DNA of 12,567 nt from Ruminococcus sp. UBA3767 (GCA_002371625.1 DFFV01000061.1:315-12881); one strand, 5' to 3'; counted from the stretch's first letter, positions 1 through 7,809 are shown. Notes: generated by a model from the letters alone, not told the origin. Made by a program: numbers and translations.

Positions 1-4
1 GAAA

Positions 5-274
5 TAAAAAATCGCCTTCCCCCGATAAACAGGAGAGACGAGATTACCCGTGATACCACTCTCATTCGCATACAGCTCACGCTGCATACCTCAGCCACAT
101 CTACTAATGTGTTTCTTTTTAACGGCAGAAACCCGGAAGCGACTACAATAAAACATTTTCACCGCTTCTGCTCAAGGACGAGCTATTACAGACCATACAC
201 GCTGACTTACACCGACCGTCAGCTCTCTGCGCAGTATGAAGCTGCTTTTTTTCCTCTCAACGCATTTAGAATAT
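5..274 (-). promoter_or_regulatory. T-box riboswitch leader, probable leucine (CUC) specifier
   Basis: This is a tRNA-sensing transcription-attenuation leader, read leftward, for a gene beyond the left edge. On the minus strand the apical part of Stem I carries AGAGAGC and a GGTGTAA loop between GCTGAC and GTCAGC, as in known T-boxes. By alignment from memory with the B. subtilis glyQS leader, the specifier is CTC at 182-180, followed by GTCCTTGAG; the 5' side of the loop reads AGCA where AGTA is usual. Stem III is a 9-bp hairpin at 68-89 with a GTGA loop. The T-box bulge is TGGTATC, flanked by AGAG/CTCT and ACG/CGT, which form the antiterminator at about 34-62. TGGT would pair with an ACCA tRNA end, as expected for leucine tRNA. 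CUC is the usual leuS specifier, so leuS is the likely target, but that gene is not visible. The T-box call is firm; the amino acid is inferred. Confidence 0.9.
6..40 (-). terminator. T-box intrinsic terminator
   Basis: Read on the minus strand, CGTCTCTCC pairs with GGGGGAAGGCG (one bulged A, some G-U pairs) around a short loop, followed directly by ATTTTTT. The 5' arm reuses the CGTCTCT that closes the T-box antiterminator, so the two folds exclude each other, as expected for tRNA-controlled attenuation. Confidence 0.85.
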
Positions 275-280
275 ACAACA

Positions 281-309
281 ATTATATTCCAATTCACCCC
301 GCTTGTCAA
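281..309 (-). promoter_or_regulatory. Consensus sigma-A promoter for the T-box transcript
   Basis: On the minus strand a perfect TTGACA (309-304) and a perfect TATAAT (286-281) are separated by exactly 17 bases. The predicted start is near 274, just ahead of T-box Stem I. The exact match suggests strong initiation, with control left to the attenuator. Confidence 0.9.
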
Positions 310-310
310 G

Positions 311-352
311 CGCTTTTATAAAGTTTACACTCTGTTAAAATTTATAAAAGCG
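311..352. repeat. Perfect 12-bp inverted repeat between divergent promoters
   Basis: CGCTTTTATAAA at 311-322 is repeated in exact inverse as TTTATAAAAGCG at 341-352, with 18 bases between. The left arm begins one base beyond the -35 box of the leftward promoter (304-309), and the right arm ends nine bases before the -35 box of the rightward promoter (362-367). It could be a regulator site serving both promoters, or a pair of AT-rich UP elements. No regulator gene is adjacent. Confidence 0.7.
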
Positions 353-361
353 TTAATAAAG

Positions 362-390
362 TTGACAGTACAGCCGTATTGTTATATAAT
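362..390 (+). promoter_or_regulatory. Consensus sigma-A promoter of the PIG-L/YfhO/GlgB operon
   Basis: TTGACA at 362-367 and TATAAT at 385-390 are both perfect and spaced 17 bases apart. Transcription should begin near 397, giving a leader of about 90 bases before the TTG start at 487. I see no terminator or known riboswitch in that leader. Confidence 0.88.
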
Positions 391-486
391 ATATAGTGTG
401 TGCAAACTTGATCGGAGCATTTTTAAACGGCACACTTCATAAAAGATTAAACCTGCTTTGATAGATAGGATAAGGAAGCGATACAA

Positions 487-1272
487 TTGGATCTCAAAAA
501 GATGAGCAAAGGCAAAAAAATACTTACGGTAGCGCTTATCGTCGTTGCAGCGGTACTGCTGGTGATAGGAACATATTTCAGCGTTACCGGTATAATGCGG
601 AAAATAGAGCGGAACAAGGCTTATGATGTTGAACCGATCTCGCAGGAACAGCTTGACGAGATAAAAAACAACGATAAGGCTAAAAAGCTGATGATAGTTG
701 CGCATCCCGATGATGACGTTATCTGGGGCGGTGCACACCTGAAATACGGTGAATACTATATCGTTTGCATAACCAACGGAAGAAATTCCACAAGAAGACC
801 TGAGTTTGAGGAGATGCTTGAAAAGTCGGGCAACAGCGGCTGCATACTTGAGTATCCCGACAAGGTGCTCAGTGAGCGTGATGACTGGAAGGGCGTATGG
901 GACAAGATAAAGGCTGACCTTGAGGCTGTTATGACCTGCAAGGACTGGGAGCTTATCGTTACGCACAACAGGCAGGGTGAATACGGTCACCAGCATCACA
1001 AGTATTCTCACCAGATAGTTACGGAGATCTACGACAGGCTTGCACTTGATGAGCCGCTTTACAATTTCGGAAAATATTATTCAAAGAAAAAGCTGCCCGA
1101 TCACGAGGACACCATGGTAAAGGTGAGCCAGGAGGAGTATGATTTCAAGTCAGAGCTGGTAAAGGTGTATAGATCGCAGGAAAATACGGTCGATAAGCTC
1201 TGGCACATGGGTTACTACGAGATGTGGACGCAATATGAGCGTTTCAGTGAAAATCCGGGATACAGGAAATAA
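487..1272 (+). CDS. PIG-L family N-deacetylase, membrane-anchored
   Basis: This 261-residue protein belongs to the PIG-L/LmbE zinc hydrolase family, which usually removes acetyl groups from N-acetylglucosamine-type sugars. Residues about 12-32 form one hydrophobic helix after a lysine-rich start, so it is probably a signal anchor with the catalytic domain outside. The family signature AHPDDD lies at residues 72-77 (His73, Asp75 and Asp76 are the likely zinc and catalytic residues). A second histidine cluster, GHQHHKYSH at 167-175, fits the C-terminal zinc motif. The TTG start is chosen because AAGGAAG at 472-478 sits 8 bases upstream; an in-frame ATG at 502 lacks such a site. It is first in a three-gene operon, with the next start about 21 bases after its stop. 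The substrate is unknown; the neighbours suggest a surface or membrane-linked glycan. Confidence 0.85.
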   Translation: MDLKKMSKGKKILTVALIVVAAVLLVIGTYFSVTGIMRKIERNKAYDVEPISQEQLDEIKNNDKAKKLMIVAHPDDDVIWGGAHLKYGEYYIVCITNGRNSTRRPEFEEMLEKSGNSGCILEYPDKVLSERDDWKGVWDKIKADLEAVMTCKDWELIVTHNRQGEYGHQHHKYSHQIVTEIYDRLALDEPLYNFGKYYSKKKLPDHEDTMVKVSQEEYDFKSELVKVYRSQENTVDKLWHMGYYEMWTQYERFSENPGYRK

Positions 1273-1293
1273 TTCTTGAACAGAGGTAATGGT

Positions 1294-3843
1294 ATGAAGC
1301 TCAAAAAACAAGATATTATAAACCTTAGCATACTGCTGGGTTCATATCTTATAATGGTGCTGTTCATAACAAGGTTCAGGTATGCCTACGGCTCTGACCT
1401 TGACTGGTCGGCGCAGCATTTTGCCATACCCGATGCTTTCAGAAGACAGTTTTACGAGTCGGGGAGCTTATTCCCGAGCTTTGTTCTGAACCTGGGTGCG
1501 GGTGAGAATATTTACGATCTTTCGTATTACGGGCTTTATTCGCCTGTGATACTGCTTTCGTATCTGTTCCCGTTCGTGCCGATGTATATTTACATACAAA
1601 TAGTTTCAATACTCGGCGTTATGGTGAGCATTGTGCTGTTTTACCGCTGGAGCGGCAGAAAGTTCGGCAGCAACAGTGCATTTGTGCTGACCGTGATGTT
1701 TGAGTTCTCAACGGGATTTTCCATGCACAGCCACAGGCATATCATGTTTGTGAGCTATATGCCGTTCCTGCTGCTTGCTTTTGGTGCGGTGGATAATTAT
1801 TTTCAGGGTAAAAAGAAATTCTCGCTGGTGATATACACTTTCCTGTGCATAATGTGCTGCTATTTCTTTGGCGTGTCATCTATTGCGGCGATAGTGGTTT
1901 ACGGCGTTTATGAATACCTGCGCACGACTGAAAAGGTCACGCTGAAAGACCTGTGGAAAAAAGGCTCGCACTTTGCCGGCAGGATATTCACGGCGGTGCT
2001 GATGTCGGGGATACTGCTTTTGCCGACTCTTTACTGTATGCTCAGCGGACGTGACGAGGGAAACACAAAGATAGACCTTTCCACGCTGGTGCCGGGGGCA
2101 AACATAGACTTTTTCTGCTACGACACTTACGGCATGGGACTTACGCTGATAGCTTTTATAGCGATATTCAGTGCGATAGTTTCAAAAAACAAAAAGCACA
2201 CAAGATTTCTTGGTATCACAATGCTCGCATTTGCAGTGCTGCCGGGATTTACGCTTATACTCAACGGTGCGCTTTATGTTGATGCAAAGGTGCTGATACC
2301 GTTTATGCCCGTGTGCCTGCTGCTTGTGGGAAGACTTATAGAGCAGTTCAATGACAAATCTTTCAGGTGGAAGCCTACCTTTGCGCTGACAGCTTTGTTC
2401 GTTGTGATATACTGGCTGCTGGGAAAAGGTCTGACAAGCGGAATAATAAAGCAGCTCGTGATGTTTGACATTATTGCTATTGCGGCAGCTTCGCTTGTTT
2501 ATGCGTTTTTAAAGAAAAAACAGGCGGTTTATATCGGTGCGATAACTGCGGCTGTTGTTGCGGGATTTGTAGCAAATATGAATGACACGCTAGTGAAAAA
2601 CAATGAAATGAAGGACCTTGTGACAGGTGATATAAAGACGCTTGCTGAAACTGTCAAGGAGGACGATGACCTTGTTAGGACGGCTAACCTTGTCGCTCGA
2701 AGCACTACGGTAAACTACATTTACAACGAAGATTACCTTACCAGCAACGTTTATTCATCGCTGCACAACAAAAAATACAACAAGTTCTATTTCAGCGGTA
2801 TATATAACGAGAACGAATACAGGAACCCTGCACTGACGACACAGTCGCAGAGCCTGCTTTATCAGATCTACATGGGACAAAAGTACCTCATCACAAACGT
2901 TACCGCAACACCGTCGGTGATGTATGAAAAGATCAGGCAGGAGGGCGAATACTCGCTTTATAAGTGCGATAAGGTGATGCCGCTCGGTTACAGCACCTCA
3001 CGGCTCCTGAACGAAAAGGCTTATTTGGATATGGAGTATCCCTATTCGCTGAGTGCACTTATGTGCAGCACTATCGTTGAAAACGGCGGCAGCGACAGCT
3101 ACGAGGATACGCTGATAAAGGAAGTGCCGGCGTTTGAGATAGGAAGGCACAGCGGTATCACCAAAAGCGCCGACGGATATAGTGTAAGACTTAAAAAGAC
3201 AGTAACATTTAGTGTTGACCTGAAGCAGCCTGTGCCGGCGGATGAACTGCTGCTCGTTTCGTTCAAGGTGGATAACGATATGAAAGACAAGGGTCTTCCA
3301 TCTGACGATGCAAAGGTATTTATCAACGGCATAAAGAACAATCTGACCGATCCGGGCTGGAAATATTACAATAACAACAGCACATTTGAATATGTAGTTT
3401 CGGCGCATAATGAGAAGGACATCAGAACGCTGAGAATGAAATTTATGAGCGGGAACTACGATATAAGCGATATAAAATGCTACACCATGAAGATAGACTT
3501 TTCAAAGGATATCGACAAGTTCAGCATTGACAAGGCAAAAACAAAGGGCGATGATATCGTTGGCAGCATAGATGTTGCAAAGGACGGTTACTTCAAGCTC
3601 AGCGTGCCTTACAGCGAGGGCTTTACGGCTTATGTTGACGGGGAGAAAACAGATGTTGAATGTGTGGACACGGCATTTATAGGATTCCCGATAAAAGAGG
3701 GACACCACGATATAAAGATAAAATTTACCGCACCGATGAAAAAAGAAGGTCTGATGATGTCGGGAGCGGGAGTGGTGATACTTGCGATACTGATATTCTT
3801 TGAGTATTGCAAAGGCAAAAGAAAGAAGAACGAGGAAGTGTAA
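1294..3843 (+). CDS. YfhO-like polytopic membrane protein (GT-C-like glycosyltransferase)
   Basis: This protein of about 849 residues has many hydrophobic segments through roughly its first 430 residues, then a long soluble, probably extracellular region, then one last membrane helix before a lysine-rich tail. The N-terminal pattern, with YGSDLDW shortly after the first helix and a later GAGENIYDLSYYGLYSP stretch, is typical of the YfhO family. In Bacillus, YfhO is linked to glycosylation of lipoteichoic acid from a lipid-linked sugar; the early Asp pair (about 35 and 37) is the likely catalytic site. The ATG at 1294 is preferred because AGAGG at 1282-1286 is 7 bases upstream; an in-frame TTG at 1276 would add six residues. 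It follows the deacetylase closely and ends 3 bases before glgB, so all three are probably co-transcribed. The family call is good; donor and acceptor are unknown. Confidence 0.82.
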   Translation: MKLKKQDIINLSILLGSYLIMVLFITRFRYAYGSDLDWSAQHFAIPDAFRRQFYESGSLFPSFVLNLGAGENIYDLSYYGLYSPVILLSYLFPFVPMYIYIQIVSILGVMVSIVLFYRWSGRKFGSNSAFVLTVMFEFSTGFSMHSHRHIMFVSYMPFLLLAFGAVDNYFQGKKKFSLVIYTFLCIMCCYFFGVSSIAAIVVYGVYEYLRTTEKVTLKDLWKKGSHFAGRIFTAVLMSGILLLPTLYCMLSGRDEGNTKIDLSTLVPGANIDFFCYDTYGMGLTLIAFIAIFSAIVSKNKKHTRFLGITMLAFAVLPGFTLILNGALYVDAKVLIPFMPVCLLLVGRLIEQFNDKSFRWKPTFALTALFVVIYWLLGKGLTSGIIKQLVMFDIIAIAAASLVYAFLKKKQAVYIGAITAAVVAGFVANMNDTLVKNNEMKDLVTGDIKTLAETVKEDDDLVRTANLVARSTTVNYIYNEDYLTSNVYSSLHNKKYNKFYFSGIYNENEYRNPALTTQSQSLLYQIYMGQKYLITNVTATPSVMYEKIRQEGEYSLYKCDKVMPLGYSTSRLLNEKAYLDMEYPYSLSALMCSTIVENGGSDSYEDTLIKEVPAFEIGRHSGITKSADGYSVRLKKTVTFSVDLKQPVPADELLLVSFKVDNDMKDKGLPSDDAKVFINGIKNNLTDPGWKYYNNNSTFEYVVSAHNEKDIRTLRMKFMSGNYDISDIKCYTMKIDFSKDIDKFSIDKAKTKGDDIVGSIDVAKDGYFKLSVPYSEGFTAYVDGEKTDVECVDTAFIGFPIKEGHHDIKIKFTAPMKKEGLMMSGAGVVILAILIFFEYCKGKRKKNEEV

Positions 3844-3846
3844 GGT

Positions 3847-5643
3847 TTGAGTTTGAAAAATGATAAGGTATCGCAGTATTTGAAAGGTCTGAGCTACGAT
3901 GCTTATGAAACTATGGGCGCTCATATCGAGCAGGGCGGCGTGCGCTTCAGGACTTATGCGCCAAATGCCAAGGATGTGAGGCTTATGATAAACGGCTCGG
4001 TGCAGCAGATGCAGCGTGACGAAAGAGGAGTGTGGAGCTGTTTCCGTGATGGTGCGGGAAAGGGAGATATCTACCAGTACATTATAACTACGCAGACTCT
4101 TGAAGAGCATTACCGCTCGGATCCTTTTGCGTTTTACAGCGAACTGAGACCGAAAAACGCTTCTATCGTTTACGATATGGAGAGCTATGAATGGAATGAC
4201 GGGCAGTGGATAGCAAACAGGGATAAGTGCTACGAGAAGCCTGTGAATATCTACGAGATGCACTTTGGCAGCTGGCGCATAAAAGCAGGCAAGGAAGATG
4301 CCGAAAGGTTTTACAGCTATGATGAGATGGCTGACCTGCTTATCCCATACATAAAGGAAATGCACTACACCCACATTGAGCTTTTGCCGCTCAACGAGCA
4401 CCCGTTTGACGGTTCGTGGGGGTATCAGGCAACGGGGTATTTTTCTGCGACCAGCAGGTACGGCGAGCCCGATGGGCTGAAAAGATTCATAGACAGATGT
4501 CACTGTGAGGGTATTGGTGTTATAATCGACTTTGTGCCCGTTCATTTTGCAAGGGATTTCTTCGGGCTGCATATTTATGACGGCGGATATGTTTTTGAGA
4601 GCGAGAACGAATATGAGCGATACAGCGAATGGAACACTGCGCTGTTTGACTACTCCAAGCCGCACGTTATCAGCTTTATGAGGTCTGCGGTGAATTTCTG
4701 GATAGAGATGTACCACGTTGACGGGGTAAGATATGATGCGGTGGCAAACCTGATATATCGTCACGGCAGAAAGGATATGCCTGTGAACGACTGCGGTCTG
4801 TGGTTCTTAAAGGACACAAACTACATTATCCAGAGGCTGCACCCCGATGTTATGCTGTTTGCTGAGGATTCAACAGACTATGAAAAGGTAACTGCACCTG
4901 TTGAATACGGCGGTCTCGGGTTTGATTACAAATGGGACCTGGGCTTTATGAATGACACGCTCAACTATATAAAGACTCCGCCAGTCGAAAGGGCAAAGCA
5001 CCACAACAAGATGACTTTTTCAATGAGCTATTTTTACAGCAACCTGTATATCCTGCCTTATTCGCACGATGAAACAGTTCACGGAAAGGGAACTATGCTG
5101 GACAAGCCGCAGGGCAGACACGAGGAAAAAATGGCAACGATAAGGACGCTTTATATGTGGCAGATGACCCACCCGGGCAAAAAGCTCAACTTTATGGGCA
5201 ACGAGCTGGGAGAGTATATGGAGTGGCGTGAGGACAAGGAGCTTGGCTGGAATTTGTTAACGTTCCCTTCGCACGATTCACTGCACGAATATATAAAAAA
5301 GCTCAATCAGCTTTATCTGACCGAGCCTGCGCTTAATAAATTCGATTACAATTCCGCTTCGTTCCGCTGGATAGATGCGGACAACAGGGGAAGGAACATT
5401 TTCGCATTTCAGCGAAATGACCTTGACGGACACCTGATATACTGCGTTTTCAACTTCTCGGAAAACAGGCAGAGCTATGCGCTCAGCGTTCACATGAACG
5501 GGGAATATGAGGAGCTGCTCAACTCGGACAGGGACATTTACAGCGGCTCCAACTGTCTGAACGAGAACTGCATCGCAAACGCTTTCAAGCTCAACATCAC
5601 ACTTGCGCCGTTTTCGGCAACTATGCTTCGCAAAAAGAGCTAA
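3847..5643 (+). CDS. glgB: 1,4-alpha-glucan branching enzyme (GH13)
   Basis: This 598-residue enzyme should form alpha-1,6 branches in glycogen-like glucans in the cytoplasm. An N-terminal CBM48-like domain (about 20-110, with GGVRFRTYAPNAKDVRLMI) precedes NIYEMHFGSWR and the GH13 barrel. Visible motifs are DFVPVHFARD (region I), DGVRYDAVANLIY with nucleophile Asp297, AEDST with acid/base Glu340, and YSHDETVHGK with Asp408. MGNELGEYMEWRED and a C-terminal beta domain follow. It is shorter than the E. coli enzyme (728 residues) but near the size of Firmicutes forms. The TTG start has GAGGAAG 8 bases upstream (3832-3838), inside the end of the preceding gene. None of the usual partners (glgC, glgD, glgA, glgP) is adjacent; it is the third gene of an operon with two membrane glycan proteins. 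Its stop overlaps that of the convergent dprA-like gene. Confidence 0.93.
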   Translation: MSLKNDKVSQYLKGLSYDAYETMGAHIEQGGVRFRTYAPNAKDVRLMINGSVQQMQRDERGVWSCFRDGAGKGDIYQYIITTQTLEEHYRSDPFAFYSELRPKNASIVYDMESYEWNDGQWIANRDKCYEKPVNIYEMHFGSWRIKAGKEDAERFYSYDEMADLLIPYIKEMHYTHIELLPLNEHPFDGSWGYQATGYFSATSRYGEPDGLKRFIDRCHCEGIGVIIDFVPVHFARDFFGLHIYDGGYVFESENEYERYSEWNTALFDYSKPHVISFMRSAVNFWIEMYHVDGVRYDAVANLIYRHGRKDMPVNDCGLWFLKDTNYIIQRLHPDVMLFAEDSTDYEKVTAPVEYGGLGFDYKWDLGFMNDTLNYIKTPPVERAKHHNKMTFSMSYFYSNLYILPYSHDETVHGKGTMLDKPQGRHEEKMATIRTLYMWQMTHPGKKLNFMGNELGEYMEWREDKELGWNLLTFPSHDSLHEYIKKLNQLYLTEPALNKFDYNSASFRWIDADNRGRNIFAFQRNDLDGHLIYCVFNFSENRQSYALSVHMNGEYEELLNSDRDIYSGSNCLNENCIANAFKLNITLAPFSATMLRKKS

Positions 5644-6452
5644 AGGATATCCTGCGGCTCAAATGCGATGCGTGCGCCGTCACGGATAAGTGCGGCTTGC
5701 CCCGCAAATGAAGCGTCACGGACACTGTGCGGAGGTATAACAAAGACCTCCTTGCCAAGCTCGAGCATATATGAAACTGTGCTCAGGCAGCCGCTTGAGG
5801 AGGAAGCCTGTACGACCAGCAGCTTGTCGCAAAGTGATGCTATCAGTCTGTTGCGCTTGATGAAGTTGCTGCGCACGGGCTTTGACAATACGGTAAATTC
5901 GGAGATCACCGCACCGCTTGCGGCGATCTCTTTTTGCATTTCAAGGCTGCCGTATGGGTAATCGCAGCCGATACCGCTGCCAAGTACAGCGATAGTTCTG
6001 CCGCCGCTGTTGAGGCAGGTGAGGTGGGCGCATTTATCTATCCCACGGGCAAAGCCGCTGACGATGGTTTTTCCGCTTTGTGCAAGCTCACGGGTGAACT
6101 GTGCGCAGACATCAAGGGAGTATGCGCAAGGCTCTCTTGCACCTATTATGCCGACCGAGCTATCCATTGAAAGCAGCTTGGCATCGCCCTTGACGTACAG
6201 GACGATAGGTGCGTTTTCGCCTGCAAAACAGGCAGGAAAGCGCTCGTCCTCACGGGTGAGGATGGTTATGTTCTCATCGCTGCATATTGAAAGGGTGCGC
6301 AGTGCAAGTTCCTTTCTTGCGCTGTCGGGGGCAAGCTCGCTGCAAACGACCGCAGAGGCGGTCTTGTGCTTTGCGAGCAGGCGTGAAAACAACTGCTCTT
6401 TGCCCGAATAAGCTATCGCACATTCCAGCCACGAGATGATATCTGCGTTCAT
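5640..6452 (-). CDS. dprA: DprA/Smf-like DNA-processing protein, short form
   Basis: DprA proteins bind incoming single-stranded DNA during natural transformation and load RecA. This 270-residue protein contains the Rossmann-fold core: GIIGAREP (101-108), SGFARGID (132-139), GRTIAVLGSGIGCDYP (151-166), FIKRNRLIASL (197-207, usually FPxRNRIIAGL), SGCLSTVSYMLELGKEVFVIP (220-240) and a final LIRDGA. It is shorter than typical DprA (about 290-370 residues) and stops just after the Rossmann fold, so the C-terminal winged-helix domain is absent. The ATG at 6452 has GGGGG about 8 bases upstream. A promoter (TTGCAA-17-TATCAT) lies close ahead. It converges on glgB with overlapping stop codons and is divergent from the VanY-like gene. 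No other competence gene is present. The family call is strong; whether it acts in transformation here is unknown. Confidence 0.88.
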   Translation of the reverse strand: MNADIISWLECAIAYSGKEQLFSRLLAKHKTASAVVCSELAPDSARKELALRTLSICSDENITILTREDERFPACFAGENAPIVLYVKGDAKLLSMDSSVGIIGAREPCAYSLDVCAQFTRELAQSGKTIVSGFARGIDKCAHLTCLNSGGRTIAVLGSGIGCDYPYGSLEMQKEIAASGAVISEFTVLSKPVRSNFIKRNRLIASLCDKLLVVQASSSSGCLSTVSYMLELGKEVFVIPPHSVRDASFAGQAALIRDGARIAFEPQDIL

Positions 6453-6482
6453 ATCGGCTTCCCCCTTTTCTTGCTTTATGAT

Positions 6483-6511
6483 ATGATAACATATTTTTCA
6501 CCCGCTTGCAA
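6483..6511 (-). promoter_or_regulatory. Probable promoter of the dprA-like gene
   Basis: On the minus strand TTGCAA (6511-6506) and TATCAT (6488-6483) are 17 bases apart. The predicted start is near 6476, giving a leader of about 25 bases with a G-rich ribosome site. The boxes are imperfect but the spacing and position fit well. Confidence 0.6.
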
Positions 6512-6696
6512 CCGCAGCAGCGGTATATCTGAGCTTTTTAAGCCCTTTGTGTTTGAACAAATGCACAAGGCAGGGCACTCTGATTTGTTGAAGTCTACAA
6601 AAGTTTGCCGTTCGACAAAAAACGTCTATACTATCCTTGATAAATGTGTTACAATAAATGTACAGATAATCGTTGCTGCGAAGGGGTGGTGCTGTC

Positions 6697-7770
6697 TTGA
6701 AAAAAATCAGATGGACAAGAAAGCTGTGCAGACATACAGGTCTGCTGCTTGCAGCTTTTCTGATCTTTATCCTTGCTCTTACATCGCCCGCAAAGCCGAA
6801 GATAAGTGCTGATGAGAGCAGCGACAGCTCTAAGGTGCAGGAGGAAAGCTCAAAGGCTGAAGAAGAACGTCCCGAAACCAAGTATGAAAAGATCGAAAAC
6901 AGTGTTTTTGACAACAAGGGACTTTTGCTGCTGGATAACAAGGAACATCATTATGCTTCCGACGGCAGCGACTTTGTTTCGATATACCAGTACCTTTTCA
7001 ATTCAAACGGTGAGCAGGTGCTCAATACGGGAAGCACGAATATCAGCGGAAATCAGGAGATGATGATACATCTCAATTCGATGATAAGCGATTTTGCGCT
7101 CAACACAAAGCTGCGCACCATAATGGTAAGAAATGCATCATACAGCTATAACGGCAGGCTTTATAAGACCATGGGCGATGTGAACGATGCCGATGAAAAG
7201 GCGGAGGATAAGAAAACAGCCGACACTAACAGCGACAACATCAGCTCGGAGGGCTGCTATGAGCACCTTACGGGACTTGCGGTGGATCTTCAGCTTTATG
7301 AGAAAGAAAAAGGGACATATCCGCAGTACACGGGTGAGGGCGCTTACAGCTGGATAAACGAGAATTGCTGGAAATATGGCTTTGTGCTGAGGTATCCCGA
7401 TGATAAGGCTGAGGTCACGGGCGTTGCAGGACGAAAGGATCATTACAGGTACGTCGGCACGGCTTTTGCACAGATAATGCACGATAATTCGCTTGCGCTG
7501 GAGGAGCTTTACGCTTTTCTTGACAAATACAGCTATGAAGAGCCGCTGATGATGACGACTGTTGAGGGCAAGAAAATGATGATTTACAGCGTTGAGCTGG
7601 ACAAGGATAAGTCCTCCACGACTATTCCGCTGCCTGATACGAGCAGGTCGGATATGAGCTATTCGCTTACGGGCATAGGCTCGGGCAGAGGATATATCTG
7701 TGCCGATCTTGGTGCAGCATCTGCCGACAACAGCTCCTCACAGCAGGTAACACAGGCTAAAACAGAATAG
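6697..7770 (+). CDS. VanY-like D-Ala-D-Ala carboxypeptidase family protein, altered active site
   Basis: This is a membrane-anchored relative of the VanY zinc peptidases, which trim D-Ala from peptidoglycan stem peptides outside the cell. After MKKIRWTRKLCRH comes a hydrophobic segment (about 14-30), then a Ser/Glu/Lys-rich spacer (about 38-65), then the peptidase domain. EHLTGLAVDL keeps the zinc ligands His190 and Asp197; WKYGFVLRYP follows; the third ligand region is GRKDHYRYVG with His249. In the family this reads ExWHxRYVG with a catalytic Glu three residues before the His; here that place is Arg246. A C-terminal extension of about 85 residues is also present. TTG at 6697 is preferred because GGGGTGG (6683-6689) lies 7 bases upstream; a TTG at 6673 would place that site inside the gene. 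A weak promoter may be TTGCCG-16-TATACT (6605-6632). Family membership is clear; activity is doubtful. Confidence 0.82.
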   Translation: MKKIRWTRKLCRHTGLLLAAFLIFILALTSPAKPKISADESSDSSKVQEESSKAEEERPETKYEKIENSVFDNKGLLLLDNKEHHYASDGSDFVSIYQYLFNSNGEQVLNTGSTNISGNQEMMIHLNSMISDFALNTKLRTIMVRNASYSYNGRLYKTMGDVNDADEKAEDKKTADTNSDNISSEGCYEHLTGLAVDLQLYEKEKGTYPQYTGEGAYSWINENCWKYGFVLRYPDDKAEVTGVAGRKDHYRYVGTAFAQIMHDNSLALEELYAFLDKYSYEEPLMMTTVEGKKMMIYSVELDKDKSSTTIPLPDTSRSDMSYSLTGIGSGRGYICADLGAASADNSSSQQVTQAKTE

Positions 7771-7777
7771 TATTGAT

Positions 7778-7809
7778 AACTGCGTGCTCTGAGGGGTGCG
7801 CAGTTTTTT
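7778..7809 (+). terminator. Intrinsic terminator after the VanY-like gene
   Basis: AACTGCG (7778-7784) pairs with CGCAGTT (7799-7805), and six T residues run from 7804 to 7809. It begins 7 bases after the stop codon and separates this gene from the ATPase gene downstream. Confidence 0.85.

Noticed and set aside
109..442. Short plus-strand frames between 109 and 442
   Set aside because: They lie in the T-box leader and promoter region; the RNA structure on the minus strand explains this stretch.
382..1011. Minus-strand open frame of 209 codons opposite the PIG-L gene
   Set aside because: It runs over a confident gene and its promoter, with no family motif.
3502..4764. Minus-strand open frame of 420 codons opposite the end of the YfhO gene and much of glgB
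   Set aside because: It spans two well-supported genes, has no recognisable motif and no promoter or ribosome site. It follows from codon bias in the real genes.
6527..6570. Small dyads (GAGCTT/AAGCCC and CCTTTGTG/CACAAGG) between dprA and the VanY-like gene
   Set aside because: They are imperfect, lack a T-tract, and no gene reads into them. I could not assign a role.
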